Shown one piece after another: positions 1 through 4,948 of a stretch of DNA of 5,624 nucleotides (the first letter of the stretch is position 1; every line of letters starts with the position of its first letter). The notes beneath the pieces are model-generated. The model was not told the DNA's origin and did not search any database. It saw only the letters and a list, made by a program, of their open reading frames with translations. This DNA comes from Phenylobacterium sp. (lineage in GTDB: Bacteria; Pseudomonadota; Alphaproteobacteria; Caulobacterales; Caulobacteraceae). The position numbers were made by a program, and so were the translations under genes. The stretch spans positions 1 to 5,624 of the forward strand of contig JAQGIJ010000271.1 of the NCBI GenBank assembly GCA_028291285.1. The letters are read 5' to 3'.

Positions 1-507
1 GGCAAGAACGACCACCAGACGCGCGACCTGTCGCGGCTGTTCTACGCCACGCCCGACGGCAAACGCATCGAGCAGGCCGTGGGCCACGGGCTCTCCTACA
101 ATGGCGCCGGGCTCTCGCCGGACGAGCAGACCCTCTACGTCGCCGACACCCTGAGCGCGCGGCTCTGGGCCTTCGACCTCGCCGGCCCGGGCGTCATGAA
201 GGAGCCGGCGAGCCGCCACAGCGCCGGCCGGCTGCTGGCGACCATCCCCGGCCAGGTCTGGGTCGACAGCCTGGCGGTGACCGAAGCGGGCAAAGTCTGC
301 GTGGCGACGCTGATGAACGGCGGGATCACCACCGTGACGCCGGCGGGCGCGACCAGCCACACGGCCATGCCCGACGCCTTCGTCACCAACATCTGCTTCG
401 GCGGAGAGGACCGGCGCACGGCCTACATCACGCTGTCGACCACCGGCCGGATCGCCCGGGTCCGCTGGCCGGAGCCGGGGCTGGCGCTGAACTTCAACCC
501 CTACTGA
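1..507 (+). CDS. SMP-30/gluconolactonase/LRE-family protein, C-terminal part (5' end outside window)
   Basis: The frame is open from base 1 and stops at TGA 505-507, giving 168 visible residues; about half of a typical ~300-residue SMP-30/LRE protein is missing upstream. The family is a six-bladed beta-propeller that binds a divalent metal and commonly hydrolyses lactones such as gluconolactone. Visible family signatures are the blade motif YNGAGLSPDEQTLYVADT (residues ~33-50), whose Asn34 matches the conserved metal-ligand Asn, and WVDSLAV (~88-94), whose Asp89 matches the conserved catalytic/metal Asp. A NGGITTVTPAG blade strand follows, and the protein ends in LNFNPY. The first metal ligand, a Glu near the N-terminus, is outside the window. 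The stop overlaps the stop of the convergent gene on the other strand. Substrate is unknown; a lactonase role is inferred from family only. The first in-frame GTG (79) lies inside the propeller and is not the start. Confidence 0.85.
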   Translation, partial: GKNDHQTRDLSRLFYATPDGKRIEQAVGHGLSYNGAGLSPDEQTLYVADTLSARLWAFDLAGPGVMKEPASRHSAGRLLATIPGQVWVDSLAVTEAGKVCVATLMNGGITTVTPAGATSHTAMPDAFVTNICFGGEDRRTAYITLSTTGRIARVRWPEPGLALNFNPY

Positions 508-1256
508 GCCGGGACCGCCTTGCGGTTGCGGAAGGCGGCGATCCGCGCCTGCATGTCGGCGCCGCGCCCGGCGCCGTAGTAGATCTCGTGCGCCAGCCCG
601 GCCGTCAGCGGCAGGCCGTCGGTCTCCAGCAGCAGGCGTTTGTTGGCGCGGTGGCTGTGCGGCGACTGGGCGGCGATCTCCGCCGCCAGGGCCTCCAGCT
701 CGGTCTCGAACGCCGCGTCGGGCACGCAGATGTTGGCCAGCCCCATGGCGGCGGCCTCCTCGCCGGAATAGCTGCGGCAGGTGAACATCATCTCGCGGGC
801 CTTGTAGGTCCCGACGCGGCGCGGCAGGCGCTGGCTCATGCCCCACACCGGGACCAGCGAGAACCGCGCATGGGTGTCGCCGAACTTGGCCGAGGCCGAG
901 CAGAGGATGATGTCGGCGGCCAGCGCCAGCTCCAGCGCGCCCGTGTAGCAAAAGCCGTGCACGCCTACGACCACCGGCTGGGGCAGGGTGGCCAGCGCCT
1001 CGACCACGTGGGCCTGGTAGTTGGGCCGTTCGTGGGTCTCGCCCTCGGCGATGCCGCCCAGGTCATGGCCGGCGGAGAAGCAGCGGCCGGCGCCTCTAAG
1101 CGTGACCACCCGCACGGCCTCGTCGGCGGCGATGGCGGCGACGTGCGCCTCCAGCTCCTCGAACAGCTCCAGGCTGAGCGCGTTCAGCTTGTCGGGACGG
1201 TTCAGCGTCAGCCGTGCGACGCCGCCGGCGTCATCGCGCAGCACCAGTCCTTGCAT
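501..1256 (-). CDS. Enoyl-CoA hydratase/isomerase (crotonase) family protein
   Basis: This 251-residue protein has the usual length of a single-domain crotonase-fold enzyme. These enzymes bind acyl-CoA thioesters in the cytoplasm and hydrate, isomerise or cleave them in fatty-acid, terpene or aromatic degradation. Visible signatures are LTLNRPDKLNALS (~16-28), the first oxyanion-hole segment FSAGHDL (60-66), the second one GFCYTGALELALAADI (101-116; Gly106 is the expected oxyanion glycine), and SQRLPRRVG (141-149). Glu109 aligns with rat mitochondrial hydratase Glu144. The position 20 residues later, equivalent to Glu164, is His129 in GDTHARFSLVP, so the classical two-glutamate hydratase pair is incomplete. 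Homologues with a THAR motif here are routinely annotated as enoyl-CoA hydratases, but the reaction may be isomerisation or something else. The ATG at 1254-1256 is preceded by GGGAGGAA (1268-1261 on the minus strand), which supports this start. A minus-strand gene lies 75 nt upstream. Confidence 0.9.
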   Translation of the reverse strand: MQGLVLRDDAGGVARLTLNRPDKLNALSLELFEELEAHVAAIAADEAVRVVTLRGAGRCFSAGHDLGGIAEGETHERPNYQAHVVEALATLPQPVVVGVHGFCYTGALELALAADIILCSASAKFGDTHARFSLVPVWGMSQRLPRRVGTYKAREMMFTCRSYSGEEAAAMGLANICVPDAAFETELEALAAEIAAQSPHSHRANKRLLLETDGLPLTAGLAHEIYYGAGRGADMQARIAAFRNRKAVPAQ

Positions 1257-1272
1257 CCCGTTCCTCCCGGTC

Positions 1273-1302
1273 CCGATATCGGTGGCCGGAGCTTAGAAGC
1301 TC
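1273..1302. promoter_or_regulatory. Two adjacent palindromes upstream of the crotonase gene (candidate operator)
   Basis: The 75-nt gap between the two minus-strand genes holds a perfect 10-bp palindrome CCGATATCGG (1273-1282). Six bases further on is a perfect 6-bp inverted repeat GAGCTT-AG-AAGCTC (1289-1302). Both sit 17-46 bp upstream of the crotonase start, where a repressor site or promoter would lie. They are more AT-rich than the surrounding DNA. No clear -35/-10 pair was recognised. The second repeat could instead form a short hairpin in a read-through transcript. The operator role is inference. Confidence 0.35.
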
Positions 1303-1331
1303 GCCCGGCGGCGCGCCAGCCGGCGCCCCCT

Positions 1332-1688
1332 TCAGCGCCGCCGCGAGCGGCGTTCGGACTCGCCGGGGTTCCAGCCGTCGAAGTCCGGCATCAGTCCGAT
1401 CAGCACGAACAGCCCGCCCACGATGCAGACCAGGCTGAACAACGCCTCGGGCGGCGGCAGGGGGACGCCGGGCTCGCGCGCCAGCTCTTGCTCCGGTGAA
1501 AGCGTCGTTCCCACCGGAAGCGCGCCCGGCGCCTCGCAGCGCACCGTGTGGCCCGTCCCGTCCCAGCAGGTCGGCGCGGCCATGGCGGCGCCGGCGAGCG
1601 CGAGGCCGAGCGACAGTCCGGCCAGGGCGCGTGGGAGGCGGCGAGGGCGGCGCAAGGCGCGGGCGGCGGCTTTGGCGGGCGGGTTCAC
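1332..1688 (-). CDS. Small membrane or exported hypothetical protein, 118 aa, GTG start
   Basis: I do not recognise a named family. From the GTG start at 1686-1688 the protein begins with an Arg-rich N-region (KAAARALRRPRRLPR), followed by a hydrophobic stretch ending in GAAMA-AP (residues ~21-38). This reads as a signal peptide with an AxA cleavage site, or as an uncleaved anchor. A short exported loop follows with two cysteines in CWDGTGHTVRC (~41-51), which could form a disulfide, and then a Pro-rich linker. A second hydrophobic helix LFSLVCIVGGLFVLIGLM (~83-100) and a basic tail ending ERRSRRR suit a cytoplasmic C-terminus. The frame stays open to a TTG at 1748. I chose GTG 1688 because AGGA lies about 5 nt upstream on the minus strand and the signal sequence follows directly. 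The gene precedes the crotonase gene by 75 nt on the same strand, but no functional link is evident. Confidence 0.65.
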   Translation of the reverse strand: MNPPAKAAARALRRPRRLPRALAGLSLGLALAGAAMAAPTCWDGTGHTVRCEAPGALPVGTTLSPEQELAREPGVPLPPPEALFSLVCIVGGLFVLIGLMPDFDGWNPGESERRSRRR

Positions 1689-1969
1689 AAGGATCCTAAC
1701 GGGCGAACGGCCGGTCCGTTCGTCGAACGCTGCGCCGAATGACCCCAAACGGACAATATCCCGTCGTGAGCCCGCCGCGAGGCGCAGCCAGCATGAGGCT
1801 GTCGGTCGATCCGCACCTGCCGTGCTCCCTCAAAAGAGCTCCCCAGTCCCAGACGGCGGGCGCGGGTCGGCCGGCGCCCTCTGCGCCGGACCCTGTGGCG
1901 AAGCGGCTGGGCGAGCCGCCCGGTTTGCTCTATGCGTCTCGCCGAATCGAGCTGACGAAGGAACCGGCC
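1689..1969. promoter_or_regulatory. Divergent intergenic region between two small exported-protein genes
   Basis: These 281 bases separate the divergent starts at 1688 (-) and 1970 (+), so promoters for both genes should lie here. No convincing sigma-70 pair was found. Near the minus-strand gene are clustered CGAACG repeats, listed separately. Near the plus-strand gene is a GC hairpin, GGGCG-AGC-CGCCC (1909-1921), about 50 nt before the start. A frame runs open through the region into the downstream gene, but its sequence is Pro/Arg-rich, and the signal peptide begins only at 1970, so I treat the region as noncoding. Confidence 0.5.
1704..1729. repeat. Cluster of three alternating CGAACG/CGTTCG units
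   Basis: CGAACGG (1704-1710), CCGTTCG (1716-1722) and CGAACG (1724-1729) form two nested perfect inverted repeats: a 7-bp arm pair with a 5-nt spacer, and a 6-bp arm pair with a 1-nt spacer sharing the middle unit. The two direct copies are 20 bp apart, close to two helical turns. The cluster lies 16-41 bp upstream of the minus-strand GTG start at 1688, a typical operator position. It does not fit the alphaproteobacterial LexA box GTTC-N7-GTTC, because same-orientation GTTC units are 16 nt apart. The protein that binds it, if any, is unknown. Confidence 0.5.
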
Positions 1970-2368
1970 ATGCGCGCCCTCACCCTGGCTATCTGCGCGG
2001 CGGCCGCGCTGTCGCCCCTCGCCGCCGCCGCGGCGCCCGCCGCCGGAGGGGCAGCCGGAGGGGTCGCCTCCGACGCCCGCTGCCTGATGACCATGGCCGC
2101 GCTGGCCTCGTCGAAGGACGAGAACTCCTCGCGCATCGGCCAGGCTGGCGTCGTCTACTTCGCCGGCCGGGTGAAGGCCGTAGAGCCGGGCTACGACTTC
2201 TCCACCCGGCTGAAGACGGTCGCCGCCAGCATGAACGGCCAGAACCTGCAGGCCGAGGCGCAGCGCTGCGGGCCGATGGTGGTGGCGACGCTGAACCAGC
2301 TCCAGGCCGCGCAGAAGTCCTTCGCCCCGCCGCCCGGCCCCGCCGCCGGCCCGCCGCCGAAGCCTTAG
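1970..2368 (+). CDS. Small secreted hypothetical protein, 132 aa
   Basis: I cannot name the family. The protein starts MRALTLAICAAAALSPLAAAAA, a clear Sec signal peptide with likely cleavage near residues 20-24, so it should be periplasmic or secreted. The mature part is predicted mostly helical and holds two cysteines, one in DARCLMTM (~38) and one in AQRCGPMV (~101), that could form a disulfide joining the first and last helices. Between them is VYFAGRVKA (~60-68), followed by a short acidic/aromatic turn. The C-terminus is a low-complexity Pro/Ala/Gly tail (PPPGPAAGPPPKP). Similar short proteins with paired Cys and a YF-x-GR core are common in Caulobacterales and Sphingomonadales and are usually left as hypothetical. 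The ATG at 1970 has GAAGGA (1957-1962) 7 nt upstream, and the signal peptide confirms it. An LLM oxidoreductase gene starts 41 nt after the stop on the same strand; co-transcription is possible but unproven. Confidence 0.75.
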   Translation: MRALTLAICAAAALSPLAAAAAPAAGGAAGGVASDARCLMTMAALASSKDENSSRIGQAGVVYFAGRVKAVEPGYDFSTRLKTVAASMNGQNLQAEAQRCGPMVVATLNQLQAAQKSFAPPPGPAAGPPPKP

Positions 2369-2375
2369 GCCGTGA

Positions 2376-2399
2376 CCCCCGCCGGCGCCGCTGCGGGGG
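2376..2399 (+). promoter_or_regulatory. GC hairpin abutting the ribosome binding site of the first LLM gene
   Basis: CCCCCGC (2376-2382) pairs perfectly with GCGGGGG (2393-2399) around a 10-nt loop that itself contains the palindrome CGGCGCCG. The 3' arm shares its last bases with the Shine-Dalgarno GGAGGAG (2398-2404), which sits 5 nt before ATG 2410. No T-run follows, so it is not a standard intrinsic terminator. It could damp translation or partly attenuate read-through from the secreted-protein gene. In this base composition a chance hairpin is also plausible. Confidence 0.35.
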
Positions 2400-2409
2400 A
2401 GGAGAGCCG

Positions 2410-3285
2410 ATGAAGTTCGTGCTGGCCCTCAACGCCATCGGCGTGCCGACCGAGGAGCTGCTGGTCCTGTCGCGCGCCGCCGAGGCCGCCGGCTTCGACG
2501 GCGTCATGCTGGGCGACCACGTGGTCATGCCGGCCGCGATCCAGGCGCAGGCCAGCTACACGAGGGACGGCGCCTCGCCGATGGGGTTCGAGACCGGCTG
2601 GGCCGAATGTCTCTCGGCCATGGCCTTCATCCTGGGCGCCACCGAGCGCCTGCGGGTGATCTCCAGCGTGCTCATCCTGCCGATGCGCAACCCGCTGATC
2701 GTCGCCAAGAGCGTCCAGACGATGCAGATCATGTCCGGCGGCCGCGTCGTGCTGGGCGTCGGCGTGGGCTGGCTGGAGGAGGAGTTCGCGGCGCTGGGCG
2801 AGCCCTACGCCGGGCGCGGCGCGCGCACCGACGAGGCGATCCAGATCATCCGCGCGCTGGGCCGCGACGGCCAGGTGGAATGGCATGGCCGGCACTACGA
2901 GATCCCGCTGGTCTCCGGCCGCCCGACGCCGGCGACGCCCGTCCCGATCTATGTGGGCGGGGAGAGCGAACCGGCCCTGAAGCGCGCCGCGGAGCTCGGC
3001 GACGGCTACCTGTCGGTGCTGCGCACGCGGGCCAGCCTTCTGAAGCGCCTGCAGCGGCTGCGCGAGCTGCGCGAGGCGGCCGGGGTCGCGGACCGGCCCT
3101 TCGAATTCATCGGCGTGCCTGCCGACGCCCAGACGCCGGACGACTTCGCCGAGCTCGGCCGCCAAGGCGTGGGCGCCTGCGCCGTGATCGCCTGGAAGGC
3201 CGGCTACGAGAAGACCGATCCGCCGCTCGCCCAGAAGCTCGACGCCATCGCCGCCTTCGGCGAGCGGGTGGTGCAGCGGGTATAG
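2410..3285 (+). CDS. LLM-class (luciferase-like) flavin/F420-dependent oxidoreductase, first of three
   Basis: This 291-residue protein has the usual length of a stand-alone bacterial luciferase-like TIM-barrel oxidoreductase. These cytoplasmic enzymes use FMN or F420 to oxidise or reduce small molecules. Signatures in order are an N-terminal strand and helix with RAAEAAGFDGVMLGDHV (~22-38; the Asp36-His37 pair is typical), the strand LRVISSVLILPMRNPLIVAK (81-100), SGGRVVLGVGVGW (109-121), GRGARTDEAIQIIRAL (~135-150), and the cofactor-phosphate region PIYVGGESEPALKRAAELGDGY (residues 179-200). Residues 38-63 form an extended loop with SYTRDGASP, as in the F420-annotated subgroup. ATG 2410 is preceded by GGAGGAG. 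The frame is open well upstream, but that part has no LLM sequence and overlaps the signal-peptide gene. The F420 label rests on family naming only; FMN use is equally possible. Substrate is unknown. Confidence 0.9.
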   Translation: MKFVLALNAIGVPTEELLVLSRAAEAAGFDGVMLGDHVVMPAAIQAQASYTRDGASPMGFETGWAECLSAMAFILGATERLRVISSVLILPMRNPLIVAKSVQTMQIMSGGRVVLGVGVGWLEEEFAALGEPYAGRGARTDEAIQIIRALGRDGQVEWHGRHYEIPLVSGRPTPATPVPIYVGGESEPALKRAAELGDGYLSVLRTRASLLKRLQRLRELREAAGVADRPFEFIGVPADAQTPDDFAELGRQGVGACAVIAWKAGYEKTDPPLAQKLDAIAAFGERVVQRV

Positions 3286-3290
3286 ACCTG

Positions 3291-3325
3291 CTCTCCCCGC
3301 GTGCGGGGAGAGGTTAGGGTGAGGG
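3291..3325. terminator. Perfect GC hairpin between convergent genes, with repeat-like flank
   Basis: CTCTCCCCG (3291-3299) and CGGGGAGAG (3304-3312) form a perfect 9-bp stem with loop CGTG; the symmetry extends to 10 bp. It begins 5 nt after the stop of the LLM gene and lies about 23 nt from the stop of the convergent SnoaL-like gene, the right place for a shared bidirectional terminator. No T-run follows in either direction. The attached GGTTAGGGTGAGGGGG (3312-3327) gives a CTCTCCCC-hairpin plus GGGTGAGGGG layout that resembles intergenic palindromic repeats scattered through many GC-rich proteobacterial genomes. Whether this is a dispersed repeat needs a genome-wide count. Confidence 0.6.
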
Positions 3326-3334
3326 GGAAGATCC

Positions 3335-3841
3335 TCAGTCCGTGGTGAAGACCGGCAGGGGCGGCAGGTGCGCCGGGCGCGGCCCGGTGAGCATGTCGGG
3401 GCCGGTCCAGGAGTTCTCCGCCTTCCAGTCCAGGCGCACGTCCCGGAGGACGATCTGCCAGCGGCCGTCGATCCGCCGGTACTTGTCGGCGTAGAGGCCC
3501 GAGTGGTCGGGTCCGGCTTCCGAGAAGTTGATCCAGTAGGTGCGCCCGGTGGCCTCGTCCGGCCCGTCGAAGGTGATGTAGCAGGACGTCAGGTGGTGGC
3601 GCATGATCCGCCCGCGGGTTCCCGGCGCCGCCTCGCGGCCCTTGCCGCCCGAGCCGCTCAGCGCCTTGACGATGCCGCCGCGGCCTTCGGCGCGCCAGCC
3701 GCCGGTGACCATCACCGCGTCCTCGGCGAAGATCCAGGCCAGCTCGTCCACCCGGCCGCGGTCGCCGTTGGCCGTATAGGTCGCGATCAGCTGCCGGATC
3801 TCGTCGCGCTCGGCCGCCTCGTTCGGCAATTCAACGCCCAT
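3335..3841 (-). CDS. SnoaL-like / NTF2-fold domain protein
   Basis: This 168-residue protein fits the SnoaL_4-type NTF2-like superfamily (cone-shaped alpha+beta barrels), which includes polyketide cyclases, steroid isomerases, dehydratases and ring-hydroxylating dioxygenase beta-like proteins. Signatures are the N-terminal helices EIRQLIATYTANGDRGRVDE and WIFAEDAVMVTGG (~14-48), RIMRHHLTSCYITFDG (~78-93), the strand TYWINFSE (~101-108), and DHSGLYADKYRRIDGRWQI (~112-130) followed by LRDVRLDW. The fold places Tyr22, Asp41 and His82/His83 near the pocket, where acid-base residues usually sit; the actual catalytic set is inferred. ATG 3839-3841 has GGGAGG 5 nt upstream on the minus strand. The frame stays open further upstream, but that part is unlike the fold and overlaps the divergent LLM gene. 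It converges with the first LLM gene and diverges from the second, so it may share a regulator with the latter. Confidence 0.85.
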   Translation of the reverse strand: MGVELPNEAAERDEIRQLIATYTANGDRGRVDELAWIFAEDAVMVTGGWRAEGRGGIVKALSGSGGKGREAAPGTRGRIMRHHLTSCYITFDGPDEATGRTYWINFSEAGPDHSGLYADKYRRIDGRWQIVLRDVRLDWKAENSWTGPDMLTGPRPAHLPPLPVFTTD

Positions 3842-3983
3842 GGTCGCCTCCCTTTCGTTTTGCGTGCTGCCGTTCCAGACTGCCCCGGCGGCGGCTGTAA
3901 ATCCAAGGCCATTCCGTCCGCGATCCTGGAGAACCCGCCTCGCTCGGAGGTCGGCCCCGGGTGCAAGGCCGCGGGAGATGCTC
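3842..3983. promoter_or_regulatory. Divergent promoter region between SnoaL-like and second LLM genes
   Basis: These 142 bases lie between two divergent starts and should hold promoters for both. On the plus strand, TTCCAG (3873-3878) and TGTAAA (3896-3901) have a 17-nt spacing, but the -35 match is poor, so this is only a weak sigma-70 candidate. An imperfect inverted repeat, CCG-CCTC (3935-3941) with GAGG-T-CGG (3947-3954), lies between that candidate and the LLM start and could be an operator or a leader hairpin. The local AT-richer patches (3851-3862 and 3896-3905) stand out against the GC-rich background. No promoter was recognised for the minus strand. Confidence 0.35.
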
Positions 3984-4850
3984 ATGCATATCGGCCTCAG
4001 CCGACCCCTGGCGCCGCCGTACCCGATCCCCGACGTCGACGCCGCCTTCGTCGCGCGCGAGGCCGAAGCCGCGGGGTTCGAGCACATCTTCTACGGCGAG
4101 CATGCGATCACCCCCACTGACGAGGGCCTGGCCTACAGCGTGCACGCCGCGGGCGTGCCCTATTTCCAGGAGACGGTGGTGGCGCTGAGCCGGGTCTCCG
4201 GCGCGACGAGCAGGATCCGCTTCGGCTTCGGCGTATGCCTCGTGCCGCAGCATCAGCCGGTGCGACTGGCCAAGCAGCTGGCCTGCCTCGATTACTACAG
4301 CGGCGGACGGCTGATGCTGGGTATCGGCACGGGCTGGAGCCGCCAGGAGACCGAGGCGCTGGGCGGGCGCTTCGAGCGTCGCTGGGCGCAGACGCGCGAG
4401 ATCGTGGACGTGATGCGCGCGCTGTGGAGCGGCGAGCGGGTCGAGCACAGCGGGGAGTTCTTCCAGTTTCCGCCGATCCGTTGCTTCCCCAGGCCGGCCC
4501 AGGCCGGCGGCCCGCCGGTGCTGATCGGCGCGCGCAGCGACAAGGCGCTGGAAAGGGTGGTCGACTACGGCGACGGCTGGATGCCGGCCTTCGTCACGCC
4601 GGAGACCATCGCCGCCGGGCCGGAGACGATCCGCCAGGCCCGTGTGCGCTTCGCCGAGCTGGCGGCCGAACGCGGGCGCGACCCGGCCGGCATCTCCATC
4701 GTCGCCATCCTGCTCGGCCAGGTCACGCGCGACGACGTCAGGCGCTACGAGGACGCCGGCGTGGACAGGCTGGCGGTCTCCTTGCCCGCCTGCGAGACGG
4801 AGGCCGACGCGCGCGAGGCCGTGGCGCGGGTCGCCGAGCAGGTTCTTTAA
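3984..4850 (+). CDS. LLM-class (luciferase-like) flavin/F420-dependent oxidoreductase, second of three
   Basis: This 288-residue TIM-barrel protein of the luciferase-like family is expected to be a cytoplasmic FMN- or F420-linked oxidoreductase. Motifs in order are FVAREAEAAGFEHIFYGEHA (22-41; GEH replaces the GDH/TDH seen in its two neighbours), RIRFGFGVCLVPQHQPVRLA (78-97), YYSGGRLMLGIGTGW (104-118), RRWAQTREIVDVMRALW (132-148), GEFFQFPPI (~157-165) and PVLIGARSDKALERVVDYGD (178-197) followed by GWMP. The start is chosen at ATG 3984, because GGGAG (3973-3977) is 6 nt before it; the in-frame ATG at 3978 directly abuts that site and would be too close. It diverges strongly from the other two LLM genes, so this is not a recent tandem duplication. 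It is followed 98 nt later by the third LLM gene on the same strand. Substrate and cofactor are unknown. Confidence 0.9.
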   Translation: MHIGLSRPLAPPYPIPDVDAAFVAREAEAAGFEHIFYGEHAITPTDEGLAYSVHAAGVPYFQETVVALSRVSGATSRIRFGFGVCLVPQHQPVRLAKQLACLDYYSGGRLMLGIGTGWSRQETEALGGRFERRWAQTREIVDVMRALWSGERVEHSGEFFQFPPIRCFPRPAQAGGPPVLIGARSDKALERVVDYGDGWMPAFVTPETIAAGPETIRQARVRFAELAAERGRDPAGISIVAILLGQVTRDDVRRYEDAGVDRLAVSLPACETEADAREAVARVAEQVL

Positions 4851-4948
4851 GCCGGTTGCCCCCGGCCCCCGGCTCTGTTTCCATGAGCCGCAAGACCTGG
4901 GGCGCGCCCAAAAGAACGCCCGGACGAGCGACTTGAGGGAGCCGAGAC
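4851..4948 (+). other. 98-nt spacer between second and third LLM genes with two palindromes
   Basis: The gap holds a 6-bp stem CGGCTC (4870-4875) / GAGCCG (4885-4890) with a 9-nt loop, and a perfect palindrome GGGCGCGCCC (4900-4909) followed by AAAAG. Neither has a T-run. The spacer is long enough for a separate promoter, but none was recognised, so whether the two LLM genes share a transcript is open. The site before the next start is GAGGGAG (4935-4941), 7 nt from ATG. Confidence 0.35.

Noticed and set aside
588..1499. Long plus-strand open frame, 303 codons
   Set aside because: It lies antisense to the well-supported crotonase gene, is rich in Gln/Arg/Gly as expected for a reverse frame of GC-rich coding DNA, and shows no domain.
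1704..1729. LexA (SOS) box
   Set aside because: Alphaproteobacterial LexA sites are GTTC-N7-GTTC direct repeats; here same-orientation GTTC units are 16 nt apart.
1689..1748. TTG start at 1748 for the small minus-strand membrane protein
   Set aside because: The GTG at 1688 has an AGGA site at good spacing and directly precedes the basic N-region of the signal sequence; the extension would also cover the inverted-repeat cluster.
1739..1969. N-terminal extension of the secreted hypothetical protein
   Set aside because: A clean signal peptide and ribosome site start at 1970; an upstream start would bury the signal sequence inside the protein.
1423..2409. Possible long N-terminal extension of the first LLM protein
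   Set aside because: The frame is open by composition only. The sequence is Arg/Pro-rich, overlaps the two small exported-protein genes, and the LLM fold plus a strong ribosome site begin at 2410.
2365..3165. Minus-strand open frame, 266 codons
   Set aside because: Mirror frame of the first LLM gene with His/Arg/Ala-rich low-information sequence and no recognisable domain.
4883..4936. 17-codon open frame ending at the ribosome site of the third LLM gene (possible leader peptide)
   Set aside because: No ribosome site precedes its ATG, and it is the tail of a longer shadow frame of the second LLM gene; no attenuator structure with a T-run follows.
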